Assembly (NCBI GenBank): GCA_020850315.1 | Contig: JADZEY010000010.1 | Coordinates: 1 to 64,000 of the forward strand | Direction of reading: 5' to 3' | Source: Armatimonadota bacterium | GTDB lineage: Bacteria > Bacteroidota > Ignavibacteria > OLB7 | DNA: 64,000 nt | Part shown: piece by piece, positions 1 through 7,753 of the stretch | Numbering within the stretch: the stretch's first letter is position 1 | How the letters are laid out: each line of letters starts with the position of its first letter | Notes under the pieces: model-generated | The model's input: the letters and a program-made list of their open reading frames with translations, nothing else | Database searches by the model: none | What the model was told of the DNA's origin: nothing | Program-made: the position numbers and the translations under genes

Positions 1-1
1 A

Positions 2-118
2 TTTCGGGAGGCGATACTGAAATTTTTCAAGAACATCAAGAACTACAAAGCAGAGTTAGAGAGTCTTCTAACCCTGAATTTCCATATTCCCCGAATTTCG
101 CAAACTCAAAGCACGTGA
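2..118 (+). mobile_element. IS630-like transposase, C-terminal fragment (runs off the left edge)
   Basis: Reading frame 2 from the first base encodes about 38 residues, beginning FREAILKFFKNIKNYKAELE, and ends at TGA. The pattern of a helix with FFxNIxxYxxELxSLLTxNF resembles the C-terminal tail of IS630-family DDE transposases. That is recognised from memory of the family, not from a search. The rest of the element, including the catalytic residues and one inverted repeat, would lie left of the window. The right boundary of the element is not resolved; DNA to about 300 is AT-rich. The fragment is antisense to the end of the next ORF, so the insertion may have cut that gene. Confidence 0.55.
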
Positions 119-926
119 GTATAACACCGCACCACATATCAACATCATGTTGGAAGCAGCAATCAACGATTTCTACATAGAACGTACACCATAAAAACTC
201 TACTTTAATATGAGTAAAATTTTGTCCGCCTAAAAAAGAACACTCTAAATCATGATTTATACACATCGTGTCTTCTGCTTGCAGCTTTGTATTTTCCTTT
301 TCATTGGAATTAGACATTCTTTCTGTTGTCATCCGTAGCGCAAGGTGCATTGCCCACAACCCAAGGTTCAATTCATATAAATTAGTTCCCGCTGGCAGCA
401 CCTGGTCAAACGCCGGATGGTCAATATCTACTTTCCATCCAGCGTGTTCCCCTAAACTCCGATACCGAACTTGTAGCAGTGGCGTTGCATATTCGCTGTC
501 ACGTAATACAGCAATAATATCCCCCTGCTGAGTAACGTAGGATTCCATTGTCTCGGTGGCCACAACCTCAGCACCGGAAGGGTCGTTAGTGAAACTGAAC
601 GTTGTCACCGCTGGTGGCGTTGCTGCAGCTATCCCATCGTTGAAATCCCCCATGCGGATATGCAGCCTTGTATCCTCCATCCGTAACTCTAACCCTGCCG
701 GTGGCTGGCCCCCAAGCATCCCCTGCTTGGCAATCATCGCTTGGAATTTCTCCTGTGTCTGCTGATCCCAGCGATGATTGCCCTGTGCAGTGCGTGCTAT
801 TTCATCCATGATCCCAGCTGACCTTGTGGCAGATCGTGCTACCGATTCTGATGGAAGAGCATCATTCCGAGCTAAGATGCCCAAGCGTGGCCCGGAGAAG
901 CGCAGTGGGCGTGTCAGCGTGTTCAT
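36..926 (-). CDS. hypothetical protein, 3' end probably replaced by inserted DNA
   Basis: The 296-aa frame is not recognised. The first 210 or so residues are GC-rich in codon use and look like a real soluble protein. From about residue 213 the DNA becomes AT-rich and the protein turns Cys- and aromatic-rich, and the final stretch runs antisense through the transposase fragment. I infer that the original C-terminus was lost when an insertion element landed and that the present stop is accidental. No signal peptide or membrane segment is visible. It starts 12 bp after the next gene upstream, suggesting an operon with the sigma-like gene. Confidence 0.45.
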   Translation of the reverse strand: MNTLTRPLRFSGPRLGILARNDALPSESVARSATRSAGIMDEIARTAQGNHRWDQQTQEKFQAMIAKQGMLGGQPPAGLELRMEDTRLHIRMGDFNDGIAAATPPAVTTFSFTNDPSGAEVVATETMESYVTQQGDIIAVLRDSEYATPLLQVRYRSLGEHAGWKVDIDHPAFDQVLPAGTNLYELNLGLWAMHLALRMTTERMSNSNEKENTKLQAEDTMCINHDLECSFLGGQNFTHIKVEFLWCTFYVEIVDCCFQHDVDMWCGVILTCFEFAKFGEYGNSGLEDSLTLLCSS

Positions 927-938
927 GGTTGTTCTGGA

Positions 939-1337
939 TTATGCGGTAATAACTTCAATTTCCATCTCGAACGCACTCCAATCTCCGGCAGCGTTGATTG
1001 CTCGTAACATCAGGACTGCTTGTCCTTTTCGTTTGAAGACCAACCCTAATTGTTGATTTCCCGTAAACGATCCTGTCCAGCTTATCACGGGGATTGTTCC
1101 TTGTGCATCGCCCCGCGTTCCGGCGTTGTCACGGAAGCTCAGTTGCAGGTCGGTGTATGTTACTCCGCCAAACGCTAACGTGATCAAATTCTCCCATTCC
1201 GTTCCCGCTCGCGCAAATATCACTTTTTGCAGCGGCGGGGCTAACAGCGCGCTCTGGTTCCGTAATTCGTGACCAATTCGGTTTGCTTCTGTGCCACCCT
1301 TCTGTATAAGAGCCACAACCCCACCGAAATTCCCCAT
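939..1337 (-). CDS. hypothetical protein (132 aa)
   Basis: A short unrecognised protein without a signal peptide. The second half alternates short hydrophobic and polar segments, such as TIPVISWTGSFTG and QLGLVFKRKGQAVLML, which suggests a beta-sandwich-like fold (inference). It lies 45 bp downstream of the sigma-like gene and 12 bp upstream of the 296-aa gene on the same strand, so the three could form one transcript. The ATG was chosen because it gives compact spacing. An overlapping 85-aa frame in another phase is treated as a shadow. Confidence 0.55.
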   Translation of the reverse strand: MGNFGGVVALIQKGGTEANRIGHELRNQSALLAPPLQKVIFARAGTEWENLITLAFGGVTYTDLQLSFRDNAGTRGDAQGTIPVISWTGSFTGNQQLGLVFKRKGQAVLMLRAINAAGDWSAFEMEIEVITA

Positions 1338-1382
1338 GCAGTCCCAAGTTTTTTATTAATGGCCTACAAATCCCTGTTTTTC

Positions 1383-1922
1383 TCATTTTTTGCGGGGTGG
1401 GGAGGCATCAGCAACAATATTAAGGAGTTTTGGAATGCTACGTTCGTAGCGGTTATAGGCCGCTTTCATGGTGATGTTTACAACATCGGCAATATGCTGC
1501 ATGGAGTGATGATCGAAGACTCTCATGCAAACAATGGCAGCGTTCAGCCTGCCAACGCGCTGTTCAATGCTTTGCCGCAGCACCGCTTCGGATGCGGCTG
1601 TGTCGGATGAGTCATCGGCGGGGATTGCTGCAAGCATTAGGCTTTGCTCGCTGTTGTTATCAAGGGAGATGAGCCGTTTGGTTCGCCGCTGTTCGTGCGA
1701 AAGGTTGCGGGTTGCAGTTGTCAAAAGGTAGCAGTAGATAGCCTCGGTAGATTCCAAAACATGGGGTGGAGCGCGACGAAGCAATGTCTCGGTGGCGGCA
1801 CTGATTGCGTCGCTGGCATCCTCACGCAGGGCGTTCGGAAATAGGCGGAACAACTGGCGTGCAACGGCGTGGCGTGCTGCACGAAGGTGCGTCGCGAAGT
1901 CGCGATTCGTTGGTAGCTTCAT
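1383..1922 (-). CDS. RNA polymerase sigma-70/ECF-like factor
   Basis: This 179-aa protein has the two-domain layout of a small sigma factor. An N-terminal region-2-like helix contains AIYCYLLTTATRNLSHEQRR, matching the usual YLxxxxRNxxxDxxRR pattern. A C-terminal region-4-like helix-turn-helix reads HSMQHIADVVNITMKAAYNR, corresponding to the sMxEIAxxLgisxxTVkxr pattern. The linker is poorly conserved and the classical LPxxxR motif of region 4 is not seen, so it may be a divergent sigma factor or a sigma-like regulator. No anti-sigma factor is adjacent; the next genes on the strand are two unknown proteins, which are candidate targets or partners. Confidence 0.6.
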   Translation of the reverse strand: MKLPTNRDFATHLRAARHAVARQLFRLFPNALREDASDAISAATETLLRRAPPHVLESTEAIYCYLLTTATRNLSHEQRRTKRLISLDNNSEQSLMLAAIPADDSSDTAASEAVLRQSIEQRVGRLNAAIVCMRVFDHHSMQHIADVVNITMKAAYNRYERSIPKLLNIVADASPPRKK

Positions 1923-2072
1923 AGGTAGGTGCAGATGTTATCGGCAGGAACGACCCAGCAAGGGGAACGGAAATAACAAGAGGGCGGTTAGTCCGATCCC
2001 TTGCACGGCTGTTCTTCTTTACTCTGTGCTGTGTCTTGGTGTTGTTCCAATCGCTAAACTTCCCTTTCCTCA

Positions 2073-2612
2073 ATGAAATTTCTTCTTCTTCTCCCACTGG
2101 TTTTCTGCTCCTGCTTCCCGGTGCGGAAGTACTTTTTTGTTGAGCCAGAGAGCAACTCCAACATGGTGAAACTCTATCAAGACCCCATGGTGAGTTGTAA
2201 CATCAGCATCACCCCAGAAGTGGGAGGCCGTGTGTCTGTGCGAACCGAGCTTCATGCTGCCAAGCCGGAATGCTACCGCGTGGAGGATTGTGTGGTGGAG
2301 CTACGTTGCGCCGACGACAAACGCCGGTTGCCACGCATTTTTAATTATGAGTTGTTCTCGTGGCACATCGCCCAGGGCGTGTCGGACACCACGCTGAAGG
2401 ATGGCTACCGCCAGCTTCCCGACACTTCCCGATTCCGCGACCCACGCTACACCATCGTTCAACAATTCCAGCGTGGCGATTGCGAGCAACTGCTGGTCAC
2501 GCTGCGCCTACGGCTCCGGAATCTTCCGTTCGACACCACGCTGGTCATCACCGAAACGCGGCAGTTTTTGTTGAAATCAAAAGTGGAAATTGAGACGATT
2601 CGCGGGCATTAA
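2073..2612 (+). CDS. putative lipoprotein
   Basis: A 179-aa protein beginning MKFLLLLPLVFCSCFPVRK, a short hydrophobic segment followed by closely spaced Cys, as in a lipoprotein signal peptide; the precise lipobox cysteine is ambiguous. The mature part is mixed beta/alpha and unrecognised, with three further Cys around residues 65-75 (ECYRVEDCVVELRC). It is transcribed away from the sigma-like gene, with a 150-bp divergent region between them, and converges on rlmN. Cell-envelope location is inferred from the signal only. Confidence 0.65.
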   Translation: MKFLLLLPLVFCSCFPVRKYFFVEPESNSNMVKLYQDPMVSCNISITPEVGGRVSVRTELHAAKPECYRVEDCVVELRCADDKRRLPRIFNYELFSWHIAQGVSDTTLKDGYRQLPDTSRFRDPRYTIVQQFQRGDCEQLLVTLRLRLRNLPFDTTLVITETRQFLLKSKVEIETIRGH

Positions 2613-2628
2613 GGCGGGTTCTGGTAGT

Positions 2629-2674
2629 GAAAATTTTCGATTAGCCGAGGTGAAAACTTTCGATTAGCCGAGGT
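2629..2674. repeat. 23-bp tandem duplication
   Basis: Two adjacent 23-bp units of the form GAAAAnTTTCGATTAGCCGA-GGT differ at one base. They lie just after the lipoprotein gene and before the palindromic repeat. No open frame is affected. Confidence 0.9.
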
Positions 2675-2728
2675 GAAACGTATGTCTTCAGCATTCCAAT
2701 CTCTCATCAGCCTTCTCTCATCACCCTT

Positions 2729-2830
2729 GGCTCCCTCTCCCGCGCTCAACAAATGAAGTGGAACCAGTAGCATCGCCAGCTTGGGAGAGGGTGTGCCGAT
2801 AGGATCGGCATCTTCGAGGGGAGGTAAGGG
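2729..2830 (+). repeat. modular palindromic repeat, copy 1
   Basis: A first hairpin uses CCCTCTCCC and GGGAGAGGG arms separated by about 41 bp with a central CAGTAGCA-like motif. A second small hairpin, GCCGAT-AGG-ATCGGC, and a G-rich tail follow. It lies between the convergent lipoprotein gene and rlmN and overlaps no credible ORF. Five further copies occur in the window, all in this orientation. Confidence 0.85.
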
Positions 2831-2863
2831 ACGGCAGCGAAGGCGCAGAGTGATGTTCACTCC

Positions 2864-3994
2864 TTACTCCAACCGCTCCGCCCCATGCTTCACCGCCAAC
2901 TGCCCGCAAGCCGCCTCGATATCTTGGCCAGAGCTTGAGCGAACCATCACTTGCGCGCCGTGGGCGCGAAGCATCGCCACAAAATTGTCGAACTGCTGGC
3001 GGGTGGTGGGGTGCAGCCGTGCCGAGATTCCGGTTGGGTTGGTGAAGCTGATGCTGTGGAACGGGATGATATTCACCTTGCTGGGAACCCGCCGGGTCAG
3101 CTTCGCAATCCGCCGGGCATCTTCCTCGGTGTCATTCAGCCCTTCGAACAAGATATACTCGAAGGTGACGGTTCGGCGGGTTTTGCGGTAGTAGTATTCT
3201 ACTGCATCCATCACCTCGGTCAAATCATGCCGCCGATTGATCGGCATCAGCTCGCTGCGCAATCCGTTGGTGGAGGCGTGCAGCGATAACGCCAGCTTGA
3301 TTTTTTGCCCCTCATCGGCCATTCGGCGAATCCCTTCCACCAAGCCGGAGGTGGAGACGGTGATGCGCGCAGCCGGCACAAGATCGTTTCCCGGATCGGC
3401 GAACAATGCTACGGCACGGAACACTGCGTCGTAGTTCAGCATCGGTTCCCCCATCCCCATAAACACGATGTTGGTGATCTTCTGCCCTGCAACATCCTGC
3501 ACCCGCAAGAACTGCTCGATAATCTCACCTGCCGCCAAATTCCGTTTCAGTTTCATGGATGCGGTGGCGCAGAACTTGCAATCCAGCGGGCATCCAACTT
3601 GGGTGGAGATGCAGATGGTGCGGCGTTTCGGCTCATCTTGGTCGTCGCGGGCTTCGCTGGGGATCAGCACCGACTCGATGTTGTAGCCATCGTGGGTGCG
3701 GAACAGGAACTTGATAGTCCCATCGGTGCTGGTTTGTTGGTCGGCAAGGGTAAGCGTTCGGAGCGTGGCGGTTTCGGCAAGGCGGCCCCGAAGCTCGTGG
3801 CTTAGGCTGGTGATCGCCATCACGCTATCCACGTGGCGGCGGTACAGCCATTCGTGCAGCTGGTTGGCGCGGTAAGTTGGCTGGCCGATTGCAGCCACAA
3901 CGGCTTCCAGCTCGGCACGGTCCATCCCAAGCAGCGATTGCCGCACGGAGCCATCGGGCGCGGTGATAGATATGGAGAAAGGAGCAGGTTTCAT
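2864..3994 (-). CDS. rlmN: 23S rRNA/tRNA adenine-C2 methyltransferase RlmN
   Basis: Radical SAM enzyme that methylates C2 of A2503 in 23S rRNA and A37 in some tRNAs. The 376-aa product has the cluster-binding motif CPLDCKFC near residue 122, a preceding Cys in RTICIS, the FMGMGEPMLNYD segment, and a C-terminal Cys in IEAACGQL that matches the methyl-carrying cysteine of the family. The ORF track extends 81 codons further upstream, but that part is simply a translation of tRNA-Leu and its terminator (GWRNWQTRYIQG is typical of a translated tRNA). The ATG giving MKPAPFSIS was therefore chosen. No Shine-Dalgarno sequence is visible. Confidence 0.95.
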   Translation of the reverse strand: MKPAPFSISITAPDGSVRQSLLGMDRAELEAVVAAIGQPTYRANQLHEWLYRRHVDSVMAITSLSHELRGRLAETATLRTLTLADQQTSTDGTIKFLFRTHDGYNIESVLIPSEARDDQDEPKRRTICISTQVGCPLDCKFCATASMKLKRNLAAGEIIEQFLRVQDVAGQKITNIVFMGMGEPMLNYDAVFRAVALFADPGNDLVPAARITVSTSGLVEGIRRMADEGQKIKLALSLHASTNGLRSELMPINRRHDLTEVMDAVEYYYRKTRRTVTFEYILFEGLNDTEEDARRIAKLTRRVPSKVNIIPFHSISFTNPTGISARLHPTTRQQFDNFVAMLRAHGAQVMVRSSSGQDIEAACGQLAVKHGAERLE

Positions 3995-4046
3995 TGTGGT
4001 GTAATTTACAGGAAGCAGAGGTTGTGGCGGCAATGGATATAACCTG

Positions 4047-4086
4047 AAAAAAAAGAACGACGGCGAAGAGTGCTCTTCGCCGTCGT
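4047..4086 (-). terminator. intrinsic terminator of tRNA-Leu
   Basis: Read on the minus strand, a perfect 14-bp stem (ACGACGGCGAAGAG with its complement, 2-nt loop) is followed by TTC and a run of eight T. It lies 14 bp downstream of the tRNA and separates it from rlmN. Confidence 0.93.
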
Positions 4087-4100
4087 ATCTTGCTTCTGGG

Positions 4101-4184
4101 TGCCCGGAACAGGAATCGAACCTGCACGTCCGTACGGACACTACACCCTGAATATAGCGCGTCTGCCAGTTCCGCCATCCGGGC
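4101..4184 (-). tRNA. tRNA-Leu (anticodon CAG)
   Basis: An 84-nt cloverleaf with a long class II variable arm can be folded by eye. The acceptor stem is GCCCGGA/TCCGGGC with discriminator A. The anticodon arm is CTATA-TTCAGGG-TGTAG. The variable arm is TCCG-TAC-GGA(C). The T arm is GCAGG-TTCGATT-CCTGT. CCA is not encoded, since CCC follows the discriminator. It has its own promoter and terminator, so it is a monocistronic unit. Confidence 0.95.
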
Positions 4185-4208
4185 AAATCCACCATGAAAA
4201 TGGGACGG

Positions 4209-4238
4209 CAAATATACGTCCGCCCAGCCCAATCCAAA
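4209..4238 (-). promoter_or_regulatory. Bacteroidota-type promoter of tRNA-Leu
   Basis: On the minus strand TTTG is followed after 18 bp by TATATTTG, an exact match to the TAnnTTTG -7 element described for Bacteroidota primary sigma factors. The -7 element ends 24 bp before the mature tRNA 5' end. Confidence 0.75.
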
Positions 4239-4264
4239 CGCTTTCAGCCACAGAAAACTGTATC

Positions 4265-5158
4265 ATGAAATTTCTCTCAGCTTGCGCACTCCTTTTCCTG
4301 ATAACCCTTTCCACCGCTGCCGCACAAACCAAATCCTTCTCGCCGCTGGTTCCGCGCGATAAGTTGGAGTACATCGTTGTGCTGGAAAGTGGCGACCGGT
4401 TCCGTGGGAACGTTGTTGCCTCGGGCGATACGTTCCAGATTAAGACGGAGTTCGACATCATCCGCGTTCCAAAAAATCTGATTAAGGAGTTCATCCCCAT
4501 CACCTTCCCCCGCGACACCTATCTGCACCGCTCGCAGCATTTCCTGATGCCGACGGCTTCCCCCGCTGGCCCTGGGTTCAGCCTCACGAACTACGAGCTT
4601 GGCTTCCTGTACGCCACCTTTGGGCTGGGATATGGGGCAACCATCAACGCAGGGGCAACCCTTGTCCCGACGGTCTCGCTGAAGTCGCAGCTCTATCACG
4701 TCAACGCAAAGTTTACGGTGGAGCGGGAGAAGGATATGGAGTTTGCGCTGGGGGGGGCCTACACCTTCTTCACCACCGATCACCCCTACGCCCACATCTA
4801 CGGGGTGGGGACGTTCGCGCTGGGAACGGGGCGATACTCCGCAATGATCTTCTACAAGGCGGTGGGGGATGAGCAATCGCCGATCAACATTCTGGGTCCC
4901 GGGGATGACACCACCCAGTTCACACTCTACTATCAAGGTGGGATGGGGGCTGCGTTCGGGTTCGATGCCCCGGCGTTTGGCCGCGACGATATGTTCTGGG
5001 TGGGTGAGATTGCCACCAACGATTTTTCCCGACCGGAGAACACCGTCTCGATGATTGGCATCCGGCTGATGAACGAGCATCTGTCGGCAGATTTCGGCAT
5101 TGCCCTTTCCGCCGCTCCGCTGGTGCTTCCGGTGACAAGTTTTCGGTATCGGTTTTAG
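4265..5158 (+). CDS. secreted, probable outer-membrane barrel-like protein
   Basis: A 297-aa protein with a clear signal peptide (MKFLSACALLFLITLSTAAA) and a cut after AAAQ. Residues 30-80 form a small beta-rich module (VLESGDRFRGNVVASGDTFQI) like those seen in Bacteroidota proteins with an LSm/Sm-like fold. From about residue 105 alternating short hydrophobic strands with Gly and aromatic residues and a C-terminal FRYRF suggest an outer-membrane barrel (inference). The ORF track starts 65 codons earlier, across tRNA-Leu; the signal peptide fixes the ATG used here. The function is unknown. A bidirectional terminator follows. Confidence 0.7.
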   Translation: MKFLSACALLFLITLSTAAAQTKSFSPLVPRDKLEYIVVLESGDRFRGNVVASGDTFQIKTEFDIIRVPKNLIKEFIPITFPRDTYLHRSQHFLMPTASPAGPGFSLTNYELGFLYATFGLGYGATINAGATLVPTVSLKSQLYHVNAKFTVEREKDMEFALGGAYTFFTTDHPYAHIYGVGTFALGTGRYSAMIFYKAVGDEQSPINILGPGDDTTQFTLYYQGGMGAAFGFDAPAFGRDDMFWVGEIATNDFSRPENTVSMIGIRLMNEHLSADFGIALSAAPLVLPVTSFRYRF

Positions 5159-5206
5159 CGGGTGAGAGAGAGAGAGGGGGGAGTGGAAGCGCGCATCAGA
5201 ACAAGC

Positions 5207-5243
5207 AAAAAAGCCATTCACAAATCTCTGTGAATGGCTTTTT
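5207..5243. terminator. bidirectional intrinsic terminator
   Basis: A perfect 15-bp inverted repeat, AAAAAGCCATTCACA with its complement, and a 6-nt loop has A-runs on one side and T-runs on the other. It can end both the barrel-like gene on the plus strand and the ffh-rplS operon on the minus strand. Confidence 0.9.
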
Positions 5244-5268
5244 GATGTTTGCTTGCTGTCTGCCGCCG

Positions 5269-5649
5269 TTAAGTTGTTTTGGAACGAACGGCCTTGGTGG
5301 AAAGAGTGCGCAAGTAGTAGAGTTTTGCGCGGCGAACTTTCCCCTCGCGGACAATGCGAACCCCTTGGATGGTTGGCGAGTGAACCGGAAATATCCGCTC
5401 CACGCCAACGCCGTTGCTCACTTTCCGGACGGTGAAGGTTTCGCTGGAACCTGCGCCCCGGCGCGAGATCACAATGCCTTCAAAATTCTGAGTCCGCTCC
5501 TTTCCCCCTTCCACAACGCGAACGGCAATGTTGATCACATCCCCCGGACGGAAGGAAGGGATCACCACATCGGCATCGTTGTTTTTGGCGCGGCGGTTTG
5601 CTGCGGTCTGCGCAATCACCTGCTGGGTTAGTTCTTCGATTTCTTTCAT
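5269..5649 (-). CDS. rplS: 50S ribosomal protein L19
   Basis: The 126-aa product has the L19 pattern, including [40 protein letters not shown] and [12 protein letters not shown], and ends in the basic tail [10 protein letters not shown]19 sits at the 30S-50S interface. The ATG giving [10 protein letters not shown] was chosen because the 67 extra codons in the ORF track have no similarity to L19. It is the last gene of ffh-rpsP-rimM-trmD-rplS and is followed 26 bp later by an intrinsic terminator. Confidence 0.97.
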   Translation of the reverse strand: MKEIEELTQQVIAQTAANRRAKNNDADVVIPSFRPGDVINIAVRVVEGGKERTQNFEGIVISRRGAGSSETFTVRKVSNGVGVERIFPVHSPTIQGVRIVREGKVRRAKLYYLRTLSTKAVRSKTT

Positions 5650-5761
5650 GGTATAACTCCGTGTATCTGTTGTCTGTTGCTGAAAAATTTTTCTGTGACT
5701 ACGTGGGGAAGAATCGCGCAGCCCCGTCCCCCGCAAAACGTTCCTCATCGGCTTGGGCAGC

Positions 5762-6481
5762 TTACTCCTCCAACAAATCTGGCCTGCGTTGGCGGGTGCG
5801 CTCCAGCGCCATGGACTCGCGCCAGGCGGCAATTCTTGCGTGGTCGCCACTTTGCAGCACCTCGGGGACGCTCACGCCCCGGAACTCCGCTGGTTTGGTG
5901 TACTGCGGCGCGTCAAGCAATCCGGTTTGGAAGGAATCCCCCAATGCCGATTCGCTATCGCCCATCGCGCCGGGAAGCAGCCGAACCACCGCATCGGTCA
6001 GCACCAATGCCGGAAGCTCGCCGCCGGTCAGCACGTAATCGCCAATGGAGATTTCGCGGGTGACTAATGCTTCGCGAACCCGCTCATCTACCCCTTTGTA
6101 GTGGCCACACAGAAGCAACAAATTTGTGGCCATCGAAAGGCGGTTGGCAATCGGCTGGGCAAGCGTCTGGCCATCGGGGGTGAGGAATATCACCTCATCG
6201 TACTGGCGTTCGGCTTGCAGCCGTTCCACACATTCAAAGATCGGTTCAGGGCGCAAGACCATTCCGGCTCCGCCGCCGTAGGGAGTGTCGTCCACCTGCT
6301 TGTAGCGGCCCAAGCCGTAGTCGTGCAGGTTATGGATGTTGATCTCCACAAGGTTGGCCTTCCGCGCACGGCTGATGATGGATGCATCCAACACGCTTCC
6401 GAACGTTTGTGGCACAACGCTTACAATGTCAATCCGCAGCAGTGGGGTTTCGCGGCGGGGGGGGGGAAGGGGCTTACTCAT
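5762..6481 (-). CDS. trmD: tRNA (guanine-37-N1)-methyltransferase TrmD
   Basis: Transfers a methyl group from SAM to N1 of G37 in tRNAs reading CNN/GNN codons, preventing +1 frameshifting. The 239-aa protein shows the SPOUT trefoil-knot motifs [15 protein letters not shown] and [27 protein letters not shown], and the [17 protein letters not shown] segment. It has about 14 extra N-terminal residues before [14 protein letters not shown] later start is possible, but the ATG used overlaps the end of rimM by 8 bp, which indicates translational coupling. Confidence 0.97.
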   Translation of the reverse strand: MSKPLPPPRRETPLLRIDIVSVVPQTFGSVLDASIISRARKANLVEINIHNLHDYGLGRYKQVDDTPYGGGAGMVLRPEPIFECVERLQAERQYDEVIFLTPDGQTLAQPIANRLSMATNLLLLCGHYKGVDERVREALVTREISIGDYVLTGGELPALVLTDAVVRLLPGAMGDSESALGDSFQTGLLDAPQYTKPAEFRGVSVPEVLQSGDHARIAAWRESMALERTRQRRPDLLEE

Positions 6482-7004
6482 CCTCTTCCGGCTCCATCAT
6501 TCCGGGGATTGTCAGCACGGTTGCTGTTCGCCCCTCCGGATTCAAGTTCAGAACAAATTGGGGGACCGCTGGGAACAGCCATTCTTGATCTCCGCTCTGC
6601 ACCGTCCAGACCGCATGGGCTGCCGTTTGCTGAAGCCCAATAATCTCACCAATTGGCTGGCCTTCGGGTGAGTAGAGTTGGTAGCCAACAATGCCAGGGT
6701 CGGTGAAGGGATCGGTATAGCTGAGGGATGCTGGCTTCAAAAACAGAGCTTGATCCACCATCCCCTCGGCAGCCTCCTTTGTGCTGACCCCTTCGAAGGT
6801 GCAAAGAAGATCGCCGCTGTGAGCTTGGCACGCGGCCAGTTGCACCGGGCGGGCAAAGGTTTCGGAGTAACCCAACCATGCCGAACAAGGGGCTGCAATC
6901 TGCGGGATCACTTCGTGATCCAGTTTGCAGCGCAGCCGTCCTTCCAAGCCAAACGTGCGTGTCAGCACGCCAAGCCGAACAAGCGTTGAAGGTTGATTGC
7001 CCAT
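6474..7004 (-). CDS. rimM: ribosome maturation factor RimM
   Basis: 16S rRNA processing factor that binds S19 during 30S assembly. The 176-aa product has the N-terminal RimM barrel ([20 protein letters not shown]) and the C-terminal PRC-barrel part ([38 protein letters not shown]). The ORF track begins at a TTG directly after the rpsP stop; the ATG giving [12 protein letters not shown] fits the family length better. It lies between rpsP and trmD as in many bacteria. Confidence 0.93.
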   Translation of the reverse strand: MGNQPSTLVRLGVLTRTFGLEGRLRCKLDHEVIPQIAAPCSAWLGYSETFARPVQLAACQAHSGDLLCTFEGVSTKEAAEGMVDQALFLKPASLSYTDPFTDPGIVGYQLYSPEGQPIGEIIGLQQTAAHAVWTVQSGDQEWLFPAVPQFVLNLNPEGRTATVLTIPGMMEPEEDE

Positions 7005-7055
7005 AGTTGATAGCAGGGAAGAAGGGGAACCAACTTCCCCGCTACTGTTGAACAA

Positions 7056-7682
7056 TTATCCTGCGGCTTCTTCGGAAGCTGGAGCTTCAGCTGGAGCTTC
7101 TTCGGCTGGCGCAGCGGCTTCGGCGGCTGGTGCTTCCTCGGCAGCGGCTGGTGCGGCAGCAGCGGCTTCAGCTTCAGCTTTTGCGGCGGCTTCGGCGGCG
7201 GCAGCAGCAGCGGCGGCTTCAGCTTCAGCTTTTGCTGCGGCTTCGGCGGCGGCAGCAGCAGCGGCGGCTTCAGCTTCGGCTTTTGCGGCGGCTTCGGCCT
7301 CGGCTTTGGCTTTTGCAGCGGTGGCGGCGGCAGCAGCTATTGTTGCTTTTTCGTCGGCGGAGCGCTTGCTGTCAAGGTGGGTTTCCACAGCTTTTGCGAC
7401 GGCATCGGCGGCAACGCCTTTGCGGAGCAGGTATCGCTCCATCATAACGCCTTCGCGGCGGAGCAGATTGCGGACGGTGTCGGTTGGTTGGGCACCGCTG
7501 TTCAGCCAGTAGTGAACGCGGTCGCGTTGCAGGATGGTGATCGGGTTGCCGGCCACCAGTGGGTTGTACTGACCGACTTTCTCAAGGAATCGGCCATCGC
7601 GTGTGTTGCGGCTGTCGGCGGCGACGATGTCATAAACCGGAGCCTTTTTCCGTCCCATTCTTCTCAAGCGGAGCTTGACCAT
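7056..7682 (-). CDS. rpsP: 30S ribosomal protein S16 with long Ala/Glu/Lys C-terminal extension
   Basis: Residues 1-85 are a normal S16 ([58 protein letters not shown]). The remaining 120 or so residues are an Ala/Glu/Lys tract, largely made of AAKAEAEAA-type blocks, and end in a Pro/Ala/Glu-rich acidic tail. The heptad-like A/E/K pattern should be helical. Ala/Glu-rich S16 tails are known in Bacteroidota, but the tandem 17-aa repeat here is marked. The gene is second in the operon after ffh. Confidence 0.95.
   Translation of the reverse strand: MVKLRLRRMGRKKAPVYDIVAADSRNTRDGRFLEKVGQYNPLVAGNPITILQRDRVHYWLNSGAQPTDTVRNLLRREGVMMERYLLRKGVAADAVAKAVETHLDSKRSADEKATIAAAAATAAKAKAEAEAAAKAEAEAAAAAAAAEAAAKAEAEAAAAAAAAEAAAKAEAEAAAAAPAAAEEAPAAEAAAPAEEAPAEAPASEEAAG
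7167..7319 (-). repeat. 51-bp tandem coding repeat in rpsP
   Basis: A 51-bp unit (17 codons, rich in GCG/GCC Ala with Lys and Glu) occurs twice with a single base difference and a third time in diverged form. Unit starts lie at 7167, 7218 and 7269. The length is a multiple of three, so copy number can change without a frameshift. Confidence 0.88.
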
Positions 7683-7753
7683 GTTTCTGCGTTGGTTGAG
7701 TTAGTGTTAGTTGTATTGTCTGAAAAAATTGTCTGCGTGTTGTTTGTCGGGGC

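Noticed and set aside
3825-4518. Several frames across 4101-4184 on both strands (for example the N-terminal part of the 457-aa rlmN frame, and the frames of 135 and 125 aa)
   Set aside because: They are translations of tRNA-Leu and its terminator. GWRNWQTRYIQG-like peptides are typical of translated tRNA genes.
7130-7512. Plus-strand Leu/Arg-rich and Ala/Ser-rich ORFs opposite rpsP
   Set aside because: Shadows of the 51-bp Ala/Glu/Lys repeat.
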